Origin: K23-9 sp964460665
GTDB taxonomy: Bacteria > Planctomycetota > Planctomycetia > Pirellulales > Pirellulaceae
Assembly (NCBI GenBank): GCA_964460665.1
Contig: CAYWSL010000326.1
Coordinates: 1 to 5,392 of the forward strand
Length of the DNA: 5,392 nt
Reading direction: 5' to 3'
A program made the translations under genes and the position numbers. Shown one piece after another: positions 1-5,392 of this stretch (position 1 is the stretch's first letter; the number at the start of each line of letters is the position of its first letter). The notes under the pieces are model-generated. The model was not told where the DNA came from. It worked only from the letters and a program-made list of their open reading frames with translations, and ran no database searches.

Positions 1-360
1 GGCCAGTCGCTTATGTTTGCGCTGACCACATCCAACGTGATGGGCGGGACGGTCACGTTTGACGGTTTTACTTCGATCGACTTCAACTCTTTTACAGACG
101 CCAACGAGCTTGCCGATTTTGGGACAGATGTCATCACCACAATGGATACGACGAACGAGTTTGACTTGACGACTCTAACGGGCGGAGCGCCAACGACGTT
201 CACTCTGCTGGCTGGAACGACTGGTGGAACAACCAGTTTTCAGATCGATGACATCACCGCGTCGTTCACAGCAAGCGCTGTACCTGAGCCGTCATCTGCG
301 ATGTTCCTGGCAATTGGCCTTGTCGGTTTGGTCGGGACACGTCGCCGACGCCGTTCATAA
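1..360 (+). CDS. PEP-CTERM sorting-domain exported protein, C-terminal part (5' end outside window)
   Basis: The reading frame is open from the first base and stops at TAA 358-360, so the gene very probably begins upstream; the in-frame ATG at 13 is internal rather than a start. The visible ~119 residues are rich in Thr, Gly, Asp and Phe with few charged basic residues, as in an extracellular beta-rich domain, and a 'FQIDDITASF' strand precedes the tail. The last 26 residues form a classic PEP-CTERM anchor: VPEP (codons from 280), a hydrophobic stretch of about 15 residues (MFLAIGLVGLVG), then a run of five arginines and a final Ser. In this family the tail is a sorting signal: the protein is exported by Sec, held in the inner membrane by the helix, and cut by an exosortase-type protease for release or attachment to the envelope or exopolysaccharide matrix. 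The function of the main domain cannot be told from what is visible. The gene converges on the DHH gene with a 12-base gap. Confidence 0.88.
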   Translation, partial: GQSLMFALTTSNVMGGTVTFDGFTSIDFNSFTDANELADFGTDVITTMDTTNEFDLTTLTGGAPTTFTLLAGTTGGTTSFQIDDITASFTASAVPEPSSAMFLAIGLVGLVGTRRRRRS

Positions 361-365
361 CTTTG

Positions 366-390
366 GGTTCAGTTAGCTGAACTGTTTTTG
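366..390 (+). terminator. Intrinsic terminator of the PEP-CTERM gene
   Basis: A perfect 6-bp stem (GTTCAG 367-372 with CTGAAC 377-382) closes a four-base loop TTAG, can gain a G-U pair (366/383), and is followed by TGTTTTTG with five Ts at 385-389. It lies 6 bases after the PEP-CTERM stop codon, in the right orientation for it. Read on the minus strand the hairpin is followed by CCCAAAG, so it should work in the plus direction only. The stem is rather A/T-rich, so termination strength is uncertain. The right arm and T-tract are coding sequence of the convergent DHH gene. Confidence 0.6.
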
Positions 391-1329
391 AAACGCATCT
401 TGAAATGCGTTTAGTTGGTCTGCAGGCAACTGGTTGATTCCAGCTGCAGCTTTTCTTCCGCCACCGGATGGAAACTGACGACACAGATCGTCTGCGCCAC
501 TCTTTGTCGCCAGCGGTGCTCGGACGCTAATCAAGAAGTCGCCTGATGGCAACAAGCTTGCCAACGCGTGTGCCCGATCCACGTTATCGCGGGCCAGCTG
601 ATTGCTGTACACACCGCTAACACGGCGTGAGAACGAATCTTGTGGGAAAACGAACATCGCACAGGAGTCGGTCAGCAGCGTGGGCGCAATCGCCTTCGCC
701 CGATTCATGTCATCGTTGAATCCATTTTGCAATTTTTGAAAGTTCTCGTCTGACGCGATGAACTCAAATGGATCGGCATAGGGCTGCACTTTTCGATACA
801 AATCATCTGGTGCAAAGTACAGATCATCGATCGTGCTGCCATAGCCGTTGTAGTTCAAAAGCGTGCCCAGCGTTTCTAACTGCGACAATTGCCCGTCATC
901 CAGTCCTAGGGGCTGTGCGGCGTGACGGGCCGCGTCGTGAAGGTTGTCGCCGTAAAGTGCGGTCACCGCCCAAGGCAGGAACGCTCCGTTTAGGTAGCGA
1001 TTGACCAACAGTCCTGTGCAAACATCGCCTGCGGTATCGATGCTGGCGGTCAGATGATCAGAATTGGGAATATCGCCAGCGAAGTGATGATCGAAGTACA
1101 GCACTTCCATGTTTGCGTCCAACAAACGAATCAGATCGTCGCGATTTTTGTCCAGCGAAATATCCAGCACAGTTGCGGAATCTCCAGCCTTCTCACGTAC
1201 CCGTTTAACCAAATTGATGTCACGCTTTACGCCTGTGACCAGCGTACTGTCACGTGGTTCGGCCAGTCTTAGTTGGTGTAGTGCACAGATCCCATCTGCG
1301 TCGCCGTTGAAAATATCGTAATGGGTCAT
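373..1329 (-). CDS. DHH/DHHA1 family phosphoesterase
   Basis: This 318-residue protein shows the hallmarks of a DHH-superfamily metal-dependent phosphoesterase. An N-terminal NGDADG motif lies at residues 8-13, an isolated Asp in VLDIS at about 56, and the name-giving DHH triad at 80-82 (YFDHHF). A further acidic candidate is in GDNLHD at about 127-132. The C-terminal DHHA1-type substrate-binding glycine motif is GGGRKAAAG at about 289-297. These Asp/His residues normally bind two Mn2+ ions, and characterised relatives cleave short oligonucleotides (nanoRNases), pAp or cyclic dinucleotides. The length matches a stand-alone two-domain enzyme, with no CBS, PAS or membrane segment, so it is probably cytosolic. 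Its exact substrate cannot be read from sequence. The ATG at 1327-1329 puts the first motif at the usual distance from the N-terminus; no Shine-Dalgarno is evident upstream. It lies 159 bases downstream of argC on the same strand, so co-transcription is possible but not shown. Its stop codon TAA sits in the loop of the convergent gene's terminator. Confidence 0.85.
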   Translation of the reverse strand: MTHYDIFNGDADGICALHQLRLAEPRDSTLVTGVKRDINLVKRVREKAGDSATVLDISLDKNRDDLIRLLDANMEVLYFDHHFAGDIPNSDHLTASIDTAGDVCTGLLVNRYLNGAFLPWAVTALYGDNLHDAARHAAQPLGLDDGQLSQLETLGTLLNYNGYGSTIDDLYFAPDDLYRKVQPYADPFEFIASDENFQKLQNGFNDDMNRAKAIAPTLLTDSCAMFVFPQDSFSRRVSGVYSNQLARDNVDRAHALASLLPSGDFLISVRAPLATKSGADDLCRQFPSGGGRKAAAGINQLPADQLNAFQDAFQKQFS

Positions 1330-1421
1330 GGTCTTTGATTCATATGGTAGGAGATCAAGTCAGCATGTTAGTTCATCACCGAGCTGAGCGTCAGGAGTGG
1401 TTCGCGAGACCCGCGTAGTCT

Positions 1422-1457
1422 GCCACGGTCTTGCGGGGCACTGTCAAAAACCGTGGC
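1422..1457. repeat. Inverted repeat between argC and the DHH gene
   Basis: GCCACGGT (1422-1429) and ACCGTGGC (1450-1457) form a perfect 8-bp G/C-rich stem around a 20-base loop. It starts about 30 bases after the argC stop codon on the minus strand. There is no T-run after either arm, so it does not look like a standard intrinsic terminator. It could be a Rho-type or processing hairpin, a 3'-end stabiliser for argC mRNA, or a copy of a dispersed repeat. A second short stem, CCCGC 1410-1414 with GCGGG 1433-1437, interleaves with it, so the two are mutually exclusive or form a pseudoknot. The rest of the 1330-1488 gap shows no gene. Confidence 0.45.
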
Positions 1458-1488
1458 TATCGCCCAAACGGCTCATGAACAATCCTCG

Positions 1489-2496
1489 CTAGGCCAGGCC
1501 AATTTGTTGATCCAAGCCGAACATGACGTTCATGTTTTGGATCGCCGCACCGCTGGCGCCTTTGGCTAGATTGTCGATTGCACAGACCAGTACAGTGCGT
1601 TCGCCTGCGTCGCGTGCTGTCACGTGAACATAGTTGGTTCCAGCGACGTGCTTTGTCGCCGGCAAATGACCCACGGGCAATACAAACGGCGCGTCGCTGT
1701 AACACTCGCGCCAATGATCGATAATCCCGGCAGCGTCGACTTTTGATTTGACGTAGATCGTCGACAGGATCCCGCGGGCCATTGGGGTTAAGTGCGGCGT
1801 GAATACGACGCTGGTTTTCTTGCCGCCGATGCGATGAACCAAGTCCGCGATCTCTGGCTGGTGCCGGTGGCTTCCCACGGCGTAGGCGGCGATCGATTCG
1901 TTTGTCTCGCAGTACAACGTTGCAAGCTTGGCTGAACGGCCCGCGCCGCTGACACCGCTTTTGCTGTCTACGATGATGTCGTCCGAGTCCACTAAATCGT
2001 CTTGGATCAACGGAGCCAGCGGCAGGATGGCGGACGTTGGATAGCAGCCGGGGTTGGCGACGACATCGGCGTCGCGAATCTGGTCTGCAAAGAACTCGGG
2101 CATCCCGTACGCCGTCGCGCCGACTCGCTGCGGCCAAGGGTGTTTCACCGAGTACCATTTTTCGTACAGCTCGACGCTGGACAGACGAAAGTCGGCGCTG
2201 AAGTCGATCACGCGAGTTCCGTGCGATACGAGCTCTTTCACCGTCGCCGCCGACGCTCCGTGCGGAAGACAGCACATGACGACATCGGAGTTCTTGGCGA
2301 CCGATTCGCAATCCAGTTCAGACAATTGTACGTCAACGCGACCAGATAACGACGGGTGAACGTCGCACAGTGGTTTGCCGGCGTCAGCACGGCTGGTTGC
2401 CGCAACGATTTTCGCAGTGGGATGCTGGATCAGCAGTCGCGCGGTTTCTAAGGCCGTGTAGCCGGTCGCGCCGACGATTCCTACTCGGATGGTCAT
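1489..2496 (-). CDS. argC: N-acetyl-gamma-glutamyl-phosphate reductase
   Basis: ArgC reduces N-acetylglutamyl 5-phosphate with NADPH to N-acetylglutamate 5-semialdehyde, the third step of arginine synthesis in the cytosol. The 335-residue length is typical of the short bacterial type. Residues 5-14 (VGIVGATGYT) are the Rossmann-fold nucleotide-binding loop; VVMCCLPHG at 72-80 follows as in the family. The active-site cysteine is Cys151 in NPGCYPTSAILPLAPL. SHRHQPEI at about 209-216 carries the catalytic His, and FTPHLTPMARGI (232-243) and the C-terminal NLAKGASGAAIQNMN (309-323) are further family signatures. No key residue is missing. The ATG at 2494-2496 places the Rossmann motif at residue 5, which fixes the start; the bases before it are C/T-rich with no Shine-Dalgarno. 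The usual partners argJ, argB and argD are not in the window, so argC is not in an evident arginine cluster here. No clear ARG box was recognised upstream. Confidence 0.96.
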   Translation of the reverse strand: MTIRVGIVGATGYTALETARLLIQHPTAKIVAATSRADAGKPLCDVHPSLSGRVDVQLSELDCESVAKNSDVVMCCLPHGASAATVKELVSHGTRVIDFSADFRLSSVELYEKWYSVKHPWPQRVGATAYGMPEFFADQIRDADVVANPGCYPTSAILPLAPLIQDDLVDSDDIIVDSKSGVSGAGRSAKLATLYCETNESIAAYAVGSHRHQPEIADLVHRIGGKKTSVVFTPHLTPMARGILSTIYVKSKVDAAGIIDHWRECYSDAPFVLPVGHLPATKHVAGTNYVHVTARDAGERTVLVCAIDNLAKGASGAAIQNMNVMFGLDQQIGLA

Positions 2497-2542
2497 GTGC
2501 TTGGGGAGAGAATTGGATGGAGGTGAAAAGGTTAGCAGGGGT

Positions 2543-2580
2543 TTCCGCAGTATTATTGGTTTGTGTGGATGTTAGCGGAA
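2543..2580 (-). promoter_or_regulatory. Possible argC promoter region with flanking inverted repeat
   Basis: On the minus strand AATAAT (2557-2552), a five-of-six match to the bacterial -10 box, lies about 55 bases before the argC ATG. It is bracketed by a 6-bp inverted repeat, TTCCGC 2543-2548 and GCGGAA 2575-2580. No good -35 box is present at 17-18 bases. This is a weak, position-based suggestion only. Confidence 0.18.
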
Positions 2581-2587
2581 GGGCGCG

Positions 2588-2629
2588 AGCCGTCTGGTGC
2601 CAGATGGCAATCAGTAGTGCCGGACGGCT
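2588..2629 (+). other. Long imperfect hairpin between the GlmU-like gene and argC
   Basis: AGCCGTC (2588-2594) and GACGGCT (2623-2629) pair perfectly. In a plus-strand transcript the stem extends to 13 bp, 2588-2600 with 2617-2629, using three G-U pairs. In a minus-strand transcript, the direction of the flanking genes, those wobbles become A/C mismatches and only the 7-bp base is continuous. The loop contains a second small palindrome, TGCC-AGAT-GGCA, at about 2598-2609. After the right arm the plus strand reads TTTCGCT, a poor T-tract. It may serve as a weak 3'-end structure for the GlmU-like mRNA, which ends at 2655, or as an RNA element before argC; the sequence does not decide. Confidence 0.4.
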
Positions 2630-2654
2630 TTCGCTGTGTGGTTACTGTGGTTTG

Positions 2655-3908
2655 CTAATACTGGTCCACCGTTTCGCGTTCGGGTTCGGTTTGGATGTAC
2701 ATGTCGCGGATCAGTTGTTTGTCGCACTCACGTTGTTCTACTTTTCGACGTGCAAACATTCGCTGTTGGGATTTGATCATGACGTCGGCTGGCAGCAAGG
2801 ATTCTTGGCCGAACAATCTGGCGTAGTTCACAAAGCTGGGCACGTTCGATGTCGCAAACCCGTACAGCATGCTGCACACGCCGATGACTTTACCGGTGAA
2901 AATACTGGTGTTGATCGCGGTCTTGGAATAGTCGCCCATCACGCAGCCAAGAAACTGCATTCCCGTCGCCACTTTTTGGTCGCCGTAGGTGATGTTGATT
3001 TTGCCGTATGTGTTCTTCAAGTCGCTGTTGCATGTTCCGGCTCCCAGGTTGATCCAGCTACCCAGATAACTGTGCCCTAAGAAACCATGATGCTGTTTGT
3101 TGGTGTAAGGTTCGATCACCGACGCTTCGACTTCGCCGCCGATTTTGACCGTGTGCCCCAAGGCGACGCCATCTTTCAAGGCCGCGTGTTCGATGATCCG
3201 TGTGCCAGGGCCTGCGTAGACGGGGCCGGACAAGAAACAGAACGGACCGACCTGGACGTTGTCGTCTAGTAGGATCGGGCCTTCACTGGTGTCGACGACC
3301 GCGTACTCACCAAGCTGCACACCTTCGCCAACGAACAGGCCGTCTGTGGTTTCGGTGTAACCGCCTTGAGCAAGTCGCCACATCATTGCGTCGGGCATTT
3401 CGTTCATATGGTTTTGCACGACATCGTGCGGCCAGCGAAACACTGCGATGGTTTCCGTTGACTCAGGCGAAGCGAACGTTCGTGCGATCTCACGCAGCGA
3501 TTTGCTCAAGCACTCGGCCTTGTCCAGCGTTTCGCGATTGGTGTTCAAGTCGGCAGCGGTGATCTTGGCAATCAACACAACGTCGTCTTCAGGGTCCATC
3601 ACGCAAACGGATTTTTCGCTCTTTGCGATCGCTTGCAACGTTTCCAGCACACCGACTCGCGGGACCAACCGCGCGTTAACCAACAGCACGCCATCTGAGT
3701 CATTGCAGTTGGTTGGCGCCGACATCCCACTGTCTAGTTTTTCGATGTCGGCCAGGAAGTCGCGGACAGAAACGTTGATGTCACCGGGCAGCAGTTTCAG
3801 CCACTCGATTAGCCGCAAGCTGGCGCAGGTGATTGCATACGCCGGACGTGACAGCGTGATCGGCTGAAGTCGTTTAACGAAGGAGTCTTCAAAACAGATG
3901 ATCTGCAT
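2655..3908 (-). CDS. Alternative GlmU-type sugar nucleotidyltransferase / N-acetyltransferase
   Basis: With the start chosen here the protein has 417 residues. The N-terminus (MQIICFEDS, then PITLSRPAYAIT at about 16-27) matches the alternative GlmU family, known mainly from Bacteroidetes and planctomycetes, in which the standard GxGxRM pyrophosphorylase loop is replaced by a 'P.T..RP' segment. From about residue 190 comes a left-handed beta-helix of hexapeptide repeats (VGEGVQLG, LLDDNVQVGPF, VALGHTVKIGG). It ends in a GlmU-like acetyltransferase region with HHGFLGHS and WINLGAGTCNSD at about 273-295. By family it should make UDP-N-acetylglucosamine or a similar activated amino sugar for peptidoglycan, lipopolysaccharide or glycans in the cytosol; the exact substrate is inferred. 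An upstream in-frame ATG at 3963-3965 would add 19 residues (MIRVSCVTVTTT...) not resembling the family, so ATG 3906-3908 is preferred. No Shine-Dalgarno precedes either. The C-terminal ~40 residues are charged and helical-looking. Confidence 0.82.
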   Translation of the reverse strand: MQIICFEDSFVKRLQPITLSRPAYAITCASLRLIEWLKLLPGDINVSVRDFLADIEKLDSGMSAPTNCNDSDGVLLVNARLVPRVGVLETLQAIAKSEKSVCVMDPEDDVVLIAKITAADLNTNRETLDKAECLSKSLREIARTFASPESTETIAVFRWPHDVVQNHMNEMPDAMMWRLAQGGYTETTDGLFVGEGVQLGEYAVVDTSEGPILLDDNVQVGPFCFLSGPVYAGPGTRIIEHAALKDGVALGHTVKIGGEVEASVIEPYTNKQHHGFLGHSYLGSWINLGAGTCNSDLKNTYGKINITYGDQKVATGMQFLGCVMGDYSKTAINTSIFTGKVIGVCSMLYGFATSNVPSFVNYARLFGQESLLPADVMIKSQQRMFARRKVEQRECDKQLIRDMYIQTEPERETVDQY

Positions 3909-3936
3909 GAGCGTTTCTGAATGTCGGGGTGTGGTT

Positions 3937-3947
3937 GTGACGGTCAC
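3937..3947. promoter_or_regulatory. Short palindrome upstream of the GlmU-like gene
   Basis: GTGAC-G-GTCAC is a perfect 5-1-5 inverted repeat centred about 34 bases before the preferred ATG of the GlmU-like gene, inside the divergent gap 3909-4107. It could be a small operator. If the longer start at 3965 were used it would simply be coding sequence. A second short symmetry, CCCAAA 3966-3971 with TTTGGG 3986-3991, lies next to it. No convincing -35/-10 pair was found in this gap for either gene, so promoter positions remain open. Confidence 0.2.
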
Positions 3948-4096
3948 GCAGCTTACCCGAATCATCCCAAAGTCTCTGCCCCAGTTTTGGGCGTCCGTTT
4001 ACGGCGTGCGGGCTAGGCGGAAGTAGGGTTGGACAGTTGCGTCTGTGGCTGTGAATCAGTCGTAGTTTTGCACGTCTTTTACCCTGCCCTTTACTT

Positions 4097-4101
4097 GGTG
4101 A
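4097..4101 (+). promoter_or_regulatory. Ribosome binding site of the HEAT-like gene
   Basis: GGTGA matches the 3' part of the Shine-Dalgarno consensus AAGGAGGTGA and ends 6 bases before ATG 4108. It favours ATG 4108 over the adjacent TTG at 4105. An in-frame TGA at 4099-4101 rules out any longer start. It is the only gene start in the window with a recognisable Shine-Dalgarno-like motif. Confidence 0.4.
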
Positions 4102-4107
4102 GTCTTG

Positions 4108-5331
4108 ATGCTGAGCGGTTGCCGTCGATCCGAAAGATCTCCTCGCGTGCTGGTTTGCGTGATGGTTGTTGTGACGGCAATGATATCCTGGGCGACGCCT
4201 GCACCTGCAGGCGATGAAGCTGGCAAAAGTCCCGAGTCTGCGATCGACAAGCTTGTTCAGCAGCTGAACGACGATTCATTTGTTGCACGTGATTCCGCAC
4301 AGCGTCAGCTTCTGGCGTTTGGGACGGCGGCGTCTACCCAGCGGGCGGTCGAGCAGGCGTTGAAGAACGCGCTGGGACACCCCAAGCTAGAAGTTCGTGC
4401 AGCATCAAAAAACTTACTGCTACGCATCCGAACCATCGCGGCGGACCGTCAGCTAGAACGGCTGCTGCTGCCAAGCGTCGATCCGTCGACGATACACTTG
4501 CCTGGCTGGAGTCACTTTCGGTCATTGGCGGGCGATGATGTTCCAGCAAGGAAACTGTTTGCCGGTTTAATTCGCGGTCATTTTGACTGGCTTCGAGTTT
4601 TGGATGCGATGGAATCGCCCAGCGCAAACCGTGTCTTTGCAACTGTGGATCGGTCACTCGCAAAACAGCTGGAACGAAAGCTTGATCCGTATCAGATTGC
4701 GGGCAGCGACGCGGAGTCTTGGGCGATCCTTTTCTGTTTCGATTCACCTGGTGTCGCGCACGGGCTTCCGAATCTTAGCTCGCGTGTCTCGATGGCGCTA
4801 GGACAAGCAGGCGTTGGCCCCAAGTCGACTTCGCCTGAAGAGATGCTGGTGCTGAAGCGGCTGATCGGTGCTTGGGTTGGCAGCCAACGACAGACGGGCT
4901 TTCATCGCGAGCGGTTAACGATCGCGATGCGGTTCGGTTGCACGCAGCAAGCTAACGCGGTTTGTGATCAGATTTTTGCGGACACGATTTCGACTCCGTC
5001 CGAACATGCAATCGCGTTGCTGTGTGCTTCGGTGTTGAATCGATCGGATCTGGAGCAACGACTGCTGGACCGGATCGATGACAATCGAACGGCGCACGTT
5101 TGGCAGTTGATTGCATCGCGAAAAAAGAAGATCCGCACGGAAGTGCGCGACGTTGCGATGGCGATGCTGTTGCACCGAAACGGCATCGACCCGCGATCGG
5201 TGGGATTCACAGAACTGCAAGCGGACCCGTTGCTGGTGTTTCGCGAACGAAGCCTGGGATTCGCAGACGCCACAAGCCGGCAGGAAGCGTACCGAGCCGC
5301 AGCGCTGGCGCTGGAGAAGAAACAAAAGTAG
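4108..5331 (+). CDS. Exported HEAT-like repeat protein of unknown function
   Basis: The 407-residue product starts with a Sec-type signal peptide: basic residues RRSERSPR (6-13), a hydrophobic core of about 15 residues (VLVCVMVVVTAMISW), and an APA|G cleavage site after Ala34, so it is probably periplasmic or exported. Residues ~45-108 form a HEAT-like alpha-helical pair: AIDKLVQQLNDDSFVARDSA, then an AVEQALKNALGHPKLEVR helix pair ending KNLLLRIR. The Asp/Arg spacing (DDSF.AR..A..QLL..G) is that of bacterial HEAT-type protein-interaction repeats. Next comes LPGWSHFRSLAGDD..ARKLFAGL at ~131-154, a segment I recognise from planctomycete hypothetical proteins, and a mostly helical C-terminal region without catalytic motifs. 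The C-terminus is lysine-rich (EKKQK). The Cys at residue 5 (LSGC) resembles a lipobox but has no hydrophobic stretch before it, so a lipoprotein is unlikely. It is divergent from the GlmU-like gene; its role, perhaps scaffolding or binding, is not known. Confidence 0.82.
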   Translation: MLSGCRRSERSPRVLVCVMVVVTAMISWATPAPAGDEAGKSPESAIDKLVQQLNDDSFVARDSAQRQLLAFGTAASTQRAVEQALKNALGHPKLEVRAASKNLLLRIRTIAADRQLERLLLPSVDPSTIHLPGWSHFRSLAGDDVPARKLFAGLIRGHFDWLRVLDAMESPSANRVFATVDRSLAKQLERKLDPYQIAGSDAESWAILFCFDSPGVAHGLPNLSSRVSMALGQAGVGPKSTSPEEMLVLKRLIGAWVGSQRQTGFHRERLTIAMRFGCTQQANAVCDQIFADTISTPSEHAIALLCASVLNRSDLEQRLLDRIDDNRTAHVWQLIASRKKKIRTEVRDVAMAMLLHRNGIDPRSVGFTELQADPLLVFRERSLGFADATSRQEAYRAAALALEKKQK

Positions 5332-5356
5332 CCATCGATCTCCGAGCGATGTAGCC
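5328..5356. repeat. Symmetrical repeat unit at the 3' end of the HEAT-like gene
   Basis: GTAGCC occurs twice, at 5328-5333 (containing the stop codon TAG) and 5351-5356. Between and overlapping them is an inverted pair CATCG 5333-5337 and CGATG 5347-5351 around a 9-base loop. No T-tract follows, so it is not a clear intrinsic terminator. Its direct-plus-inverted design suggests one unit of a dispersed intergenic repeat, which is inferred and not shown here. The remaining bases to the window end hold no recognisable gene. Confidence 0.4.
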
Positions 5357-5392
5357 CGACTTTGTGGCAACTGGTTCGGTTGATTTGGATCG

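Noticed and set aside
1457..2311. Long minus-strand open frame overlapping argC
   Set aside because: It is an arginine-rich out-of-frame reading of argC, typical of shadow frames in G/C-rich coding sequence.
2497..2654. ARG box or arginine-responsive operator upstream of argC
   Set aside because: No sequence resembling the AT-rich ARG palindrome could be found; the A/T-rich AATAAT stretch is too short.
2370..3080. Plus-strand open frame with a good Shine-Dalgarno (GGAGGTGA) and a signal-like stretch MEVKRLAGVSAVLLVCV
   Set aside because: It lies antisense to the start of argC and the 3' end of the GlmU-like gene, both strongly supported. The Shine-Dalgarno is not correctly placed for a start codon in this frame, and the rest of the translation resembles no family. 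A short antisense product cannot be fully excluded.
3087..3867. Plus-strand open frames opposite the GlmU-like gene
   Set aside because: All are antisense to a gene with clear family signatures, and none shows a recognisable domain.
4068..4096. TTGCAC with a 17-base spacer to TTACTT as a promoter for the HEAT-like gene
   Set aside because: Only about half of each box matches consensus, which is expected by chance, and planctomycete promoters are not well described by it.
4108..4122. Possible lipobox (LSGC) at residues 2-5 of the HEAT-like protein
   Set aside because: A lipobox needs a basic and hydrophobic signal region before the Cys; here the hydrophobic core comes after it and ends in a normal APA|G site.
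4334..4747. Minus-strand open frame opposite the HEAT-like gene
   Set aside because: It is low-complexity Pro/Arg/Ser-rich antisense reading without a plausible start signal. The plus-strand frame has a signal peptide and HEAT-like helices.
1..5392. Mobile element, CRISPR array, tRNA, rRNA or defence system
   Set aside because: No transposase, integrase, regularly spaced repeat, cloverleaf or defence-related domain was seen on either strand.

Overview
The window looks like chromosomal DNA of a planctomycete, most likely of the Pirellulaceae (Rhodopirellula-like). This is inferred from four things: a PEP-CTERM exported protein, a GlmU-like protein of the alternative (non-canonical) type, a signal-peptide protein with a single HEAT-like region followed by an 'LPGW...AR.LF' segment that I associate from memory with planctomycete proteins, and mostly leaderless-looking ribosome binding regions with moderate G+C. 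No 16S or other decisive marker is present, so the taxonomic call is tentative.

Layout from left to right: (i) 1-360, plus strand, is the 3' end of a gene for an exported PEP-CTERM protein, cut by the window edge. It is followed by a compact intrinsic terminator (366-390) whose loop contains the stop codon of the convergent gene. (ii) 373-1329, minus strand, encodes a DHH/DHHA1 phosphoesterase. (iii) 1489-2496, minus strand, encodes ArgC, the third enzyme of arginine synthesis. (iv) 2655-3908, minus strand, encodes an alternative GlmU-like sugar nucleotidyltransferase/acetyltransferase. (v) 4108-5331, plus strand, diverges from the GlmU-like gene and encodes an exported HEAT-like protein of unknown function. 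(vi) 5332-5392 is a non-coding tail holding a small symmetrical repeat unit.

The three minus-strand genes point the same way but are separated by gaps of about 158 and 159 bases that contain inverted repeats. They are therefore probably not one tight operon, and no shared pathway is evident: arginine synthesis, amino-sugar nucleotide synthesis for the envelope, and nucleotide or oligonucleotide turnover. The 199-base divergent gap (3909-4107) must carry the start signals of both the GlmU-like gene and the HEAT-like gene. No gap without a gene exceeds 300 bases.

I found no mobile element, CRISPR array, tRNA, rRNA or defence cassette. The window is mostly ordinary housekeeping and envelope-related sequence. 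The points most worth checking are the terminator overlapping a convergent stop codon, the strand-asymmetric hairpin upstream of argC, the repeat unit overlapping the 3' end of the HEAT-like gene, and the divergent active-site region of the GlmU-like protein.
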